37,485 bases of DNA, taken from the NCBI RefSeq assembly GCF_015704865.1, contig NZ_JADQTO010000050.1, positions 1 to 37,485 on the forward strand, written 5' to 3'. Shown here one piece after another: positions 28,801-35,242 of this stretch (within the stretch, counting starts at the first letter, position 1; the number at the start of each line of letters is the position of its first letter). Made by a program: the position numbers and the translations under genes. The notes under the pieces were generated by a model that was not told the DNA's origin, did not search any database, and saw nothing but the letters and a program-made list of their open reading frames with translations. Origin of the DNA: Actinoplanes aureus. GTDB taxonomy: Bacteria; Actinomycetota; Actinomycetes; Mycobacteriales; Micromonosporaceae.

Positions 28801-29697
28801 CACGACGTCGGCGACGCCCTGCTCTTCGGCGGAGCAACCTCAGTGCCCTTGGCACTGATCCGCGCCGCCCTACGCGGTGACGGCGGACAAGCAATCAGGG
28901 CCTGCACGGCGCAGCAGGGCGCCCAAGCCGCCGCCGGAAACAGCTTCCGGGCGGACACGCCGGTGATCATGGGAGACGGCAGCATCAAGCCGATCGGTGA
29001 AATCCAACTCGGCGACAAGGTCTTCGCAACCGACCCGCTCACCGGAGAGACACGCGCGGAGGAAGTCACCGTCCTGCACAAGAACCTCGACATGCAACTC
29101 GTCGATGTTCAGATCGTCGGCGACCATGGAAAAAAGAGCGTCGTCCACACCACCGCAGACCACCCCTTTTGGGATGCGACACTCGATATTTGGATTGATG
29201 CATCCGACCTCGAAACCGGACACCAGCTGGAAACCATCGCTGCCGGAACCGTCACGGTCACCAACGTCGCACCGGTGTTCGGCCCGAGCTACATGTACAA
29301 CCTCACCGTCAAGAACCTTCACACCTACTATGTGGTGGCGGGAAATACGCCGATCCTGGTACACAACGACGGTGATAACACAACGAGAGAGGGATTCACG
29401 CGGGACAACCCGGGCGACTGGAAGCGGCAGATGGCTATCTGGGATAGGGATCCCATCTACAAGGACATCCTGAGTAAAGGGAACAGGTGGAAGATCCAGC
29501 ACAATCTCGTGCCCAAAGTTGATGCGCAGTGGGTCAGGTTCTTCCCCGGTGACGCAAATCTGATTGGGGAGAAAATCACAATGCATCATATTGCCGGGCA
29601 CAAGATCACTGTTCCGCTTCCGACCAGCCGTCATCACGCTGCTCATCAGCCGGGAGGGACTCGTTACAATCCTGGCGGTCCGGGTTGTACGGGTTAG
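22864..29697 (+). CDS. RHS-repeat polymorphic toxin with HINT domain and His-rich C-terminal tip
   Basis: This 2277-residue protein starts at ATG 22864, six bases after GGAG; ATG 22807, overlapping the previous stop, is an alternative. The signal peptide ends near AMA. Residues about 230-330 carry the SpvB-like entry seen in actinobacterial RHS proteins (SATTLNASSTWSAGG). RHS/YD repeats follow (YTYDNAGNILTSKDARG, YDADGNRLVQRD) and the RHS-associated core LTHLGAREYDPTNGRFISV at about 1780-1800. A Gly/Ser linker leads to a HINT domain: block A NSFRADTPVIMGDG with Ser2027, TxxH block with His2100, and end VHN at 2166-2168. The last 109 residues form the toxin tip, with MHHIAGHKITVPLP and SRHHAAHQPGG. 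RHS shells encase toxins, and HINT would release the tip. Confidence 0.9.
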   Translation: MTSSPPASAPPARRLLSQPRIAVAASLAVTLVLGLGHAPAMAAQPAPYKPQAAKPVPTVPVKAAKITPAAKGKQPPQASARPAPTWPQAAGETIDMPAPGAPAVQADMLPVRIEQPAKSAKARSAQPAPSSVLVEILDRKTTDRAGVRGVLMRLGRADGVTAAGTTKVTLDYQSFATAYGADWSSRLRLVSLPACALTTPQKTGCEGTPLASDNDVATQTLSADVAVSSAPTLVATTAAAAGPAGDYSATTLNASSTWSAGGNSGAFTWNYPMKVPPSLGGPAPEVKLSYSSQSVDGRHAASNNQPSRVGEGFEEAAGGYIERRYQSCAQDMNGSANNDKKTGDLCWETYNATLSLAGHSGELIYNSTEKLWHLRSDDGSKIERKTGATNGDNDGEHWVLTTTDGVQYWFGINRLVGWTTGKPLTNSVLTVPVFGNDPAEPCHATAFADSDCKQAWRWNLDYVIDTSGNSMSYWYEKKTNKYGRNLDAADAADYDREAWLDRIDYGTRKISGMESVHRTLAPMRVDFDYADRCLSNCDTHNATRWPDVPWDTECTGASCEDNFSPTFWSTQRLASVTTQVRNGTTYRDVDRWTFTHGFPDPGDGTRAGLWLSKISHEGLVGGSAKTPYVEFTPTQLPNRVDRTGDFAEAMNWMRINDIRTETGGSTTVVYSAQDCQPGQTPDPATNTSRCYPVKWIPDGRDTPVEDWFNKYVVTTVYENDNTGGAPPAGSQRIVYKYDYYDGAAWHYTDDDGLIKRKYKTWSSYRGYGRVGVTVGDAGEQTYTETRYFRGMNGDRLDDNGGTKTVTVDGITDHDWFAGQTRETAIFNGPGGAVVSKTRYTPWASAETATRTINGDTVTARFTGVASTTHHVTLDGNRGERVTKTVNTFDEYGMVAQVDDLGQDGVDGDEQCTKTDYTPRNITAWIMNRAHRVQSYAVKCSATTGTLTEAQVIGETRTLYDDKAFEVAPPRGLATQVQTMSAWNNGTPTFTVTGKTAFDVHGRPTSVTDALGETTTTTYTPAQDGPVTSTLVKNPLDHEARTTIEPGRGTTIASVDPNGKRTDLEFDPLGRVVAVWLPGRTKGTDTPNVKYSYALNTNAPSVVSTSALNAAGNYVTSYTLYDGLLRQRQTQAPSLSPSGGRIVTESFYDTAGRQFLTFGAYHASGDPGTTLLATTDQASVPTQTRTVYDGASRTVADVFQPYGRERWRTTTAYGGDRTDITPPAGGTAASTVSDARGRTVELRQYDGPAPTPRTGGSWVSTKYKFDARGYQTQVIDDEGNDWGYTYDVRGRQVKVDDPDRGSTEYTYDNAGNILTSKDARGKKIAYDYDALGRKTDAFDNEVGGILRAQWIYDTIAKGQLSTSTRFVGSVGYQTRILDYNDNYQPGNIEIIIPETETGLDGIYHYNTTYNLDGSVKSTNIPGLNSGLQPETLTFAYDDYGQPTTVDSLYGSTNQAYVTGTDYNALGQIDQIKLHTGTGDGGRVYTKFTRELETGRLTGIRTDRDSVAPYIVTDTTYQYDNAGNITKIADAAPETVDDTQCFTYDNLRRLTEAWTPASGDCAATPSASALGGPAPYWHSWKLDTIGNRTEETIHTASGDNTTTYQYPASGATSVRPHAVTSTTGARTGSYTYDATGNTLTRPTASAGTQTLTWDAEGHIDTVTDNTGTTTYIYDADGNRLVQRDATGSTLYLPGQELRYNKGTATTSCTRYYSHAGATIGSRTSTGLTWLSADHQGTASTAINAANQQATTRRQTPYGTPRGTPAGAWPNNRGYVGGTNDNTGLTHLGAREYDPTNGRFISVDPLQDLGDPQQWNGYSYASNTPITISDPTGLMGTPDMQDGYTGDGSDSGGGGIPCPTCDGTSGGGGNGGGSTTSGGTGGGATGCSSANACEQGVSLQTENLRVVMIAIMSVPQPDPRTPIGAACRMRPDLCAGWLDQLRNGASPEGIAIEMQCGNSMACIGDAGLQTMASGPSLGTTLNHDVGDALLFGGATSVPLALIRAALRGDGGQAIRACTAQQGAQAAAGNSFRADTPVIMGDGSIKPIGEIQLGDKVFATDPLTGETRAEEVTVLHKNLDMQLVDVQIVGDHGKKSVVHTTADHPFWDATLDIWIDASDLETGHQLETIAAGTVTVTNVAPVFGPSYMYNLTVKNLHTYYVVAGNTPILVHNDGDNTTREGFTRDNPGDWKRQMAIWDRDPIYKDILSKGNRWKIQHNLVPKVDAQWVRFFPGDANLIGEKITMHHIAGHKITVPLPTSRHHAAHQPGGTRYNPGGPGCTG
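29368..29694 (+). other. Predicted toxin tip domain (HNH/EndoVII-like candidate)
   Basis: These 109 codons follow the HINT terminal Asn. The tip has KIQHNLVPK, then HH at residues 2241-2242, GH at 2245-2246, HH at 2257-2258, H at 2261 and GG right after. The order HH-x(n)-G-x(n)-LP-x(n)-RH-x(n)-H-x-GG matches the layout of His-Me finger HNH/EndoVII toxin tips (HH, then LVP, then LH, then H-x-GG). This is a by-eye match. Codon use is less GC-biased here (AGA, AGG, AAA, ATT) than upstream. Confidence 0.55.
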
Positions 29698-29708
29698 GGG
29701 AAGTCGCA

Positions 29709-30146
29709 ATGCGAGAAGAACATCCCATCGACCGACTTGTCGTTGCGCTAGAGGGAGAGGTGTCCGTACCGGTCGTTAGTGTGATGCGGGCGTCGGCCCA
29801 GCAGCTTGCTGACCGGCGAGCGTGGGTTCTAGGCCCACCCCGACTTCTTGATCAGAACGATGAACAGGGCACTCGCTGGATAGGGTTCGGGCTCATGCTT
29901 TACACGGCGCGGCCGCCTTGGGGCGAGGAGCTCGATCCGCAAGTGGACAGGGCCCACCTGGAGGAGGTCAAAGAATTACTTGGCGAAGTCTGTCGAATAT
30001 CCGAGCAGAATGGCGTCTCCTTCCAAGTCGAGTACGCAGGAGAATTGAATGGCACCGTCGAGTCTGGTCGAATGGACTTCGGACTACGTGAAACCCTGAT
30101 TGGTGAATGGGAGCGGGCTCTCAACTCTGCTGGAAGTTCGGAATGA
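29709..30146 (+). CDS. Predicted cognate immunity protein
   Basis: This 145-residue soluble protein with no signal peptide starts at ATG 29709, after GGGGAAG and only 11 bases past the toxin stop. The small acidic type (PQVDRAHLEEVKELLGEV, then VEYAGELNGTVESG and GEWERALNSAG at the end) and the position directly after a toxin tip are the hallmarks of polymorphic-toxin immunity genes. No named Imm family is recognised. It is expected to bind the nuclease tip in the cytoplasm and protect the cell. Confidence 0.75.
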   Translation: MREEHPIDRLVVALEGEVSVPVVSVMRASAQQLADRRAWVLGPPRLLDQNDEQGTRWIGFGLMLYTARPPWGEELDPQVDRAHLEEVKELLGEVCRISEQNGVSFQVEYAGELNGTVESGRMDFGLRETLIGEWERALNSAGSSE

Positions 30147-30232
30147 TCTCGCTTCACGATGTTCGGCGCTCCAGCGGTGCAGCCGTGCTGTTTGACGGAT
30201 TGGGCTCCTGGGTTCCGATCCTATCCTTCTGA
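30143..30232 (+). CDS. Possible truncated ORF after the immunity gene
   Basis: An ATG at 30143 overlaps the immunity stop (ATGA) and opens 29 codons ending ...AAVLFDGLGSWVPILSF and TGA at 30230-30232. The coupling and peptide look more than random, so it may be the remnant of another gene cut short by decay. No family recognised. Confidence 0.25.
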   Translation: MISLHDVRRSSGAAVLFDGLGSWVPILSF

Positions 30233-30882
30233 GCGCATGAATTTTGGGGGGCCTGATTCGCAGGGATGTGATTCAGGCCTTCCTTGCTGTTCCGCTGTTC
30301 GGGAAGACGGGCAGTATCGGCGAACGAATCTTAAGCGGGATTATCGGCGCTCGTGATCAGGGTCGGCGCTTCGACCTGCAAACTGTCGAGGCCCGCCATC
30401 AGCCGTGGGTGGAGCGTCGCGGTGCTCTACGTGTCGCGTAAAACCGCCGCACTGTCGCAGGCTGAGCTGGAGAGCACTCAGGCGCTGCGGAATGACACTT
30501 ATGGTGTAAGGCAGAGAGAGAAACGAGGGTGTTCCCGGCCGTAGGCTCCGCACTTGTGAACAGAGGTGACGAACGCGCGCAAAGAGTCCCGAGAGATGCG
30601 GGGCTGATGTTCGCCTGCCACCAGGCCCAGACTTCGCTGATAGATGAACGCCGCGGTTAAGAGAATCTCGTCCAAATGTCAGTGGCGGCTCTTACCGGGC
30701 GCTCTCCGGAGCCGCGTGGTCAGCCTGACTCGCCGCAGTCCCCGACCCTGCTCTCGGTTTGAGTCGACGGCACACCGTACAAAATCTTGCCCTGTTCAAC
30801 CGCGTCGTTCTGTTCAAACGGCAATCCGCCGCTATGAGCGACGGCACCAGCCCGGTCGAAGGTCAACGCCAGAAGCCCGGTT
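30233..30882. other. Decayed intergenic DNA
   Basis: About 650 bases without a convincing intact gene. Short fragments are open in several frames (for example ERILSGIIGARDQGRRFDLQ on the plus strand near 30320-30380, and FIYQRSLGLVAGEHQPRISR on the minus strand near 30580-30640), but none is recognisable. Two TGTTCAA repeats lie near its right end. Confidence 0.4.
30793..30820 (+). repeat. Two TGTTCAA direct repeats near the transposase remnant
   Basis: TGTTCAACCG (30793-30802) and TGTTCAAACG (30811-30820) start 18 bases apart, at the end of the minus-strand transposase wreck. Mu/TnsB-type transposons carry several transposase-binding repeats at their ends, so this may be a leftover end. Two copies are too few to be sure. 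Confidence 0.3.
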
Positions 30883-31690
30883 CTAAGTTGGATGGCGTAA
30901 TGGCCCGCTCAGCAGGTCCCGGGCGTCGTCGGCGCGCCGGCCGATCCGGACTCCGGATGCGGTGATCGCCTGCCACTTCGCGGGAAGCGACTCGACGTAG
31001 TCGTCGGGTTTCGACGCGATCGGCGTGTAGCCGGCGACCTCGATCAGCGTCGCGCACTTCTCGTTCGGAGTGAACGCCCGGCCCGGCGGCGGCGGATCCC
31101 GGAGCCCGTCATGAGGCCGGCTCTGCCAGACCGTGACGATCCACTCGTCGAGCAGGTCCTGCACTTCCCGCCGCTTCCAGCGCCGGCACTCGCCGATGTC
31201 GCGGCCGCGATGCTCGACCCTACGGCCAACATAGCCGGCAAGATACTGGGCGAACAGCGTGGCCGGCTGCAGATAGATGCCCAGAACCGGCACGACGCCC
31301 GAACGTGTCCGAGATGAACGCCTTGCCGTGGTCATAGACAATCGTCTCTGGGACGATGACCGGGCGGGCCGCCGCGTGCTGCAACGGGCGTCGATGTCGA
31401 CCAGCCGCTGATGCGGCAGCACCGAGGCCGCCATCCGTAGCGCGTCGCTTTAGCCGGGACGCATCGGCTCGGCGGTCACCGACCGGGCCAGCAACACCGA
31501 CGTGTCGACCGCCTTGGTCGACGGCGGTAACACCGCCGTGGTGATCGACCTCGTGCCGATGTCGACCAGCGCGGTCAGTTCACTCGTGCGGTTACGCCCT
31601 CGTCCAGCAGCATCATCACGTCCAAAGGGGTCGTGTCGATCTGCATCACCTCACCCGGCGCGACCACGCCAATCTGCGAGAACGCCGTGA
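30883..31690 (-). pseudogene. Degraded Mu/TnsB-like DDE transposase (integrase core) fragment
   Basis: Reading the minus strand across frames gives VAPGEVMQIDTTPLDVM (first catalytic Asp codon at 31635-31637), then MAASVLPHQRLVDIDAR, then PETIVYDHGKAFISDTF (second Asp codon at 31331-31333), then LGIYLQPATLFAQYLAGYVG and VEHRGRD, then LLDEWIVTVWQSRPHDGLRD and PGRAFTPNEKCATLIEVAGY. This order is that of Mu-type transposases of actinobacteria. It has an in-frame TAA at 31450-31452 where a Trp codon is expected, at least two frameshifts, no N-terminal part and no ATPase partner gene. It is dead. Confidence 0.75.
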
Positions 31691-31775
31691 TTCTGCCCCG
31701 GTATGTCGATGAAGGTGCCGCCAGCTCGAACGGTGCGAGCCAGAGGTTAGCCGTGGCTCCGCGTGACCTGCGAGC

Positions 31776-32369
31776 TTAGCTCGGTGTCAGCACCGTATCG
31801 ATAAAGTAGACGGCTGCGTTCGTTGTCTTCACGTTCGCACAGACGACCCTGGCGATTGAATTTACGATCGTCGTTCCCTTGTCGTCAGTCACGGTAACCT
31901 TGCTGCCAGCTAGGGTATTGTGAGTTCCGGAGATCTGCTCGGATGAAAGCCGCCCGGCAACAATGTGATTTCTTAGTAGAAGCGTCATTCTCTCGCGGTC
32001 TCCCGCTATTGCTACCAGTTGCTCCTCAGGCATCCTCGCGAAGGCTCCGTTGCTAGGCACGAAGACCGTCCACGACGATGCTGCATTGAGAGTGTCCACC
32101 AGGCCGGCCTTCTCTAAAGCGGAGCCCATCATCGAGACTCCCCGGTTGTCGGCGATGGCTGATCCCACTGGCTTGGCCGCCATCGATCGGAGGCTAGCTG
32201 GGCTCGTTGCGTCTGCCGGGGCGTCTGAGCAGTCGCTTTCCGGCTCCGAGGCTGAAGGCGGAGTGGGCGCTGCAGGCGAAGTCTCTACGCGCGGAACGGC
32301 AATCCCGCAACCGGCGAGTAGCAGGGTCGAGGCAAGGGCCGTGGGCAACAAGCCCTTTCGAGGCTGCAT
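31776..32369 (-). CDS. Fasciclin (FAS1) domain lipoprotein
   Basis: This 197-residue protein starts at ATG 32369, six bases after AAAGGAG. It has a lipoprotein signal, MQPRKGLLPTALASTLLLAGC, a short Pro/Ser/Glu linker and one FAS1 domain (about residues 70-195) with GLVDTLNAASSWTVFVPSN, an IVAGRLSSEQISG stretch and VYFIDTVLTPS at the end. FAS1 lipoproteins are surface adhesion-type proteins. The upstream in-frame stretch to 32531 is not used because it lacks a signal and lies before the ribosome site. A small hairpin (CGAGC-TTA-GCTCG, 31771-31783) covers the stop. Confidence 0.88.
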   Translation of the reverse strand: MQPRKGLLPTALASTLLLAGCGIAVPRVETSPAAPTPPSASEPESDCSDAPADATSPASLRSMAAKPVGSAIADNRGVSMMGSALEKAGLVDTLNAASSWTVFVPSNGAFARMPEEQLVAIAGDRERMTLLLRNHIVAGRLSSEQISGTHNTLAGSKVTVTDDKGTTIVNSIARVVCANVKTTNAAVYFIDTVLTPS

Positions 32370-32592
32370 CGTCTTCTCCTTTTTCGAGTCGCAGCCGAGA
32401 TGATGTCCGGGCTGTACAGGCTGACCTCCACCTCGCCAATGCCAGCGTGTACCAGCCCTTAAGTCAAATAGTGTATCCCGGCGTAGCGGTGAGGGGTATA
32501 CCATAGTGGGACAGACACGGACCTGGCGCACGTGAGCGGAAGATCGCTTCTTTGGTGGGTGCTAGCAAATTTTGAGGATTGGAGTCTGTCAA
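32370..32592. promoter_or_regulatory. Divergent promoter region with a GGTATACC palindrome
   Basis: About 220 bases separate the fasciclin gene (minus) from the next gene (plus). The AT-rich centre has GGTATACC at 32495-32502 and, on the minus strand, TACACT near 32469-32474 as a possible -10 box. No clear -35 box was found for either direction. Confidence 0.35.
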
Positions 32593-33048
32593 GTGTCTTC
32601 AATGTTGGCCAGCGCTGAGGTCGACGCCTCTGTCGCTTATCGTCTAGTCGGCGTGTCCGACGGCGAGGTCGATGAGTATTTGCCGCTGCCCAACTCGATC
32701 GGTCACCCGTGGATCAGCGTAGGTACCTCGCGAGTGCTTTTGGAGTCGCAAGAAGATATCTATCTGGCACGTTTCTACTTCGAGTTATGGAACGGCCCGC
32801 CGCCGCCGCTCGATTCGGCGGACTGGCCGATCAATGAAGATATTGTGCTATATCTGCCTTCGGGTCGGATCGCAGTTTACGAATTTACGAGTGCGCAGCA
32901 AGACGTCTTCAATGTTGAGGGCTCAGGGCACTATCATGTGCGGTTGGCCTGGCGTGCCGGAACGCATGACTTCGAAGTCGTGAAACCGCAGGCATTCGCT
33001 CTCGTTCAGTTCTGGGTCGCGGACGCAGGCTCGGAACCTGCGGAGTGA
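32593..33048 (+). CDS. Hypothetical soluble protein, possibly immunity-like
   Basis: This protein of about 151 residues has no signal peptide. GTG 32593 follows GGAG at eight bases; TTG 32572 and ATG 32602 are alternatives. It is beta-rich and acidic, with YLPSGRIAVYEFTSA, a HYHVRLAWRAG stretch and ALVQFWVADAG near the end. The HVRLAW...VQFW pattern recalls small actinobacterial proteins of unknown function seen near toxins. It points into the nuclease gene, which converges with it. If it protects against that nuclease it would be an unusual, opposite-strand arrangement. Not assigned. Confidence 0.65.
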   Translation: MSSMLASAEVDASVAYRLVGVSDGEVDEYLPLPNSIGHPWISVGTSRVLLESQEDIYLARFYFELWNGPPPPLDSADWPINEDIVLYLPSGRIAVYEFTSAQQDVFNVEGSGHYHVRLAWRAGTHDFEVVKPQAFALVQFWVADAGSEPAE

Positions 33049-33091
33049 GGTCCCCGGAACCGATTGATTCCATTCAGCCCGGGAACCTCAC
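33045..33091. terminator. Bidirectional hairpin between convergent genes
   Basis: A 13-base stem (33045-33057 with 33079-33091) with one mismatch and a 21-base loop lies between the plus-strand gene end (33048) and the minus-strand gene end (33110). It has no long T run, so its efficiency is unclear. Confidence 0.5.
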
Positions 33092-33109
33092 CAACGTCAC
33101 AACTTGATC

Positions 33110-35242
33110 TCAGGGCGTGATCTGCATGAAGAACTTGTCCTCGTCAAGGATGCGCTCCTCCAGGTACCAACGTCCTAGGCGTCCGCCCGCGGATTGATTC
33201 TGTGTCCTGTTCACCCATTTCACCGAGTAGGAATTCTTGTACTCACCATCGGTGCCCTCGAACCGATAGCGGCCTGCGCCTTCGTATGTTGAGCGGAAAG
33301 GGTACTCGTCGCAGTCATAGTTGGGATTTTCCGTGGTCGGTTCTGGTCTGCGGCTCGTAAACTCGACGCTTCTGCAGTAACTGACGCGTTCGGAGTCGTT
33401 CGCCCGGTAGCGCTCGTTCTGATACTGGCCCTTGGCTTGGGCCAGCCGGCGCAGTGGGTTGCTGGGTGAAAACCCAGGAAGGCTTTTTCCAGGTTTCGTA
33501 GGGGACGTCTTCTCCGGCTCCGTTTCTGCTTCGAGCAGGTGTACCGCCACGCCTCGGACAACGTCGTCGGCTATTGAGTACCCCAAACCGGGCATAGCGC
33601 GGTCGAACACCGAACCGAGTTGGTCATTCGGGCTTGTGGGCGCCAGATACCAGGCACTGTCGAAGCGCATTCCTCCTTCCGGGCTGGACGCTGCGCCGAA
33701 GTCAATTATCCATGGCTGGGGAAAGTCGAAGTCGTAGTCCACCCGGAAAACCCCAGTTGCCAACTGTTCGCCACGAGAGGCGTCAGGGGCCTGGGCCTCA
33801 GAAACCAGGTCTAGGGTTGCGGTATGGTCAACGGTCCATGCGGTCAGTGATTTGGTGACCTCACTGGCACCGCCGCCGTGGCAGGCCTCCGAATCCGGCC
33901 CGCTACCTTTATAATCGCCCTCGCAACCCATCCTAGTCGTTAGGCGGGTACCGACGTTGTTGTAAACGCCGCTTGCCTCCAGCATCTGAATGCTTACCGT
34001 AAACTGTGCCCACCGGTCACCCGCAGTGTCACGGTAGGACCCACGTTTTCCGTACCCGATGACGGTGCTATTCGCGAGGAAACTGCTGAACGAGCATCCA
34101 CGGAATCTGCATTCGATCACTGAGCCGGCTATGAGGTGCCGCTGACAGTAAGAGTAACGATTCTTGATCCACCCTACGTTGCGGATTGCCGCGTCGGTTG
34201 ACCTGCACTCGCCCAATTCAATGTAGTTATAACGATCCTCCGGCTGCTGTCCAGAGCCAGGGTAACGGCCAGAGTCGATCACATAAGAGTCGGGCTCCTG
34301 CTGCGTAGCGCTCATCAGCGCGAGAGTTTCAGGTCGGACGATCTCGGAAGGTTTGTTGCCAGCTGCCGGCTTGACTCCGAGCCGGTCGAGATTCCCGTAC
34401 TGCTTCAGTTCCTGGGCGACTGTTTCCGGCTGTTTCACCAGATCCGGATCCGCTATGACGTACGAAAGGACCTTGTAAGTCGGCTGCTCGTCGGTCGGGA
34501 GGATCTCACCGGACCTGGCGAGCACCATGGACGGGTACTTCCTGCCTAGCCTTGCCTCGACGCGGTGGGTCGGGTCGAAGTCATATGGAGCTTGTACGGA
34601 GCAGTGATGCCAGGCTGGCATCGCACCCGCACGCCAGTCCTCGCTCAAGGCCTCGGCACCGTTTTCCTGGTAGTGATAGCTCCTTGTCCATTGATCGTTG
34701 AAGCCGTACGACTGGCAGCCGCCGAGGGAGCGGCCCGTAGTGGCGTCGTAGACCCACATATAGTGATGATCCGGTTGAAACACTTCATTCCTCGGGAACC
34801 GATTCGTATTCACGCTGAAGGACCAGGTGTCCCGCTCCCCGTTCGTGCCGGCACGATGAAGCGGAGTCAAGCTGATCCAGGCCGCATCGAAGTCGATCTT
34901 CCCGATGATATACGCGTCGCCCATCCAGTCAGGGTGGACATTTCGGATTCCGTTGCTATAGGTGGCTATCGTGACTCTGAAGTCATGACTGGCAAGGCTC
35001 CGAGGAATTGTGACCCAGCAGTCGGCGCCGACACCGCAGCTGTTGAGCACCTTACCAGTCGTTATGTCCTCGATCTCGAGTGATTCGGGTGAGCTGGTGA
35101 GGTACCTCGTCGACATGGCGTGCACGAGTACGGAGGAAACCGCCTCACTCTCGTGCGGGTAGATGACTTCGTAGCCGAGCTGGGTTTGCCAGAGGTCGCC
35201 CCACTCAATTGGTCCGACTTTCGAGAAATCGAAGACCTTCGA
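33110..35242 (-). CDS. C-terminal part of a secreted protein with a NucA/NucB-type nuclease domain (frameshifted from its 5' part)
   Basis: This frame gives about 710 residues from SKVFDFSKVGPIEWGDLW to the stop at 33110. The last 110 residues match DNase NucA/NucB style: YCRSVEF, then DCDEYPFRSTYEGAG, VKWVNRTQNQSAGGRLGRWY and ILDEDKFFMQITP. NucA/NucB enzymes are secreted DNases whose core has an Asp-Glu pair like the DEY seen here. The middle part, with several Cys, is unknown. It lacks a signal peptide and start, so it is almost surely the continuation of the 35062-37485 frame, joined near 35243-35275. As it stands it would not be made from the upstream start. Confidence 0.75.
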   Translation of the reverse strand, partial: SKVFDFSKVGPIEWGDLWQTQLGYEVIYPHESEAVSSVLVHAMSTRYLTSSPESLEIEDITTGKVLNSCGVGADCWVTIPRSLASHDFRVTIATYSNGIRNVHPDWMGDAYIIGKIDFDAAWISLTPLHRAGTNGERDTWSFSVNTNRFPRNEVFQPDHHYMWVYDATTGRSLGGCQSYGFNDQWTRSYHYQENGAEALSEDWRAGAMPAWHHCSVQAPYDFDPTHRVEARLGRKYPSMVLARSGEILPTDEQPTYKVLSYVIADPDLVKQPETVAQELKQYGNLDRLGVKPAAGNKPSEIVRPETLALMSATQQEPDSYVIDSGRYPGSGQQPEDRYNYIELGECRSTDAAIRNVGWIKNRYSYCQRHLIAGSVIECRFRGCSFSSFLANSTVIGYGKRGSYRDTAGDRWAQFTVSIQMLEASGVYNNVGTRLTTRMGCEGDYKGSGPDSEACHGGGASEVTKSLTAWTVDHTATLDLVSEAQAPDASRGEQLATGVFRVDYDFDFPQPWIIDFGAASSPEGGMRFDSAWYLAPTSPNDQLGSVFDRAMPGLGYSIADDVVRGVAVHLLEAETEPEKTSPTKPGKSLPGFSPSNPLRRLAQAKGQYQNERYRANDSERVSYCRSVEFTSRRPEPTTENPNYDCDEYPFRSTYEGAGRYRFEGTDGEYKNSYSVKWVNRTQNQSAGGRLGRWYLEERILDEDKFFMQITP

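Noticed and set aside
27139..28803. A 554-codon minus-strand frame inside the RHS gene
   Set aside because: It is a low-complexity Gly/Ala/Val mirror of RHS repeats. The plus frame has clear YD motifs.
27477..28880. A plus-strand alternative frame rich in His and Arg
   Set aside because: It is a shifted frame of the RHS core with His/Arg/Pro bias typical of shadows.
34565..35083. A 172-codon plus-strand frame inside the nuclease gene
   Set aside because: It is antisense to a well-supported minus-strand protein and has no ribosome site or known motif.
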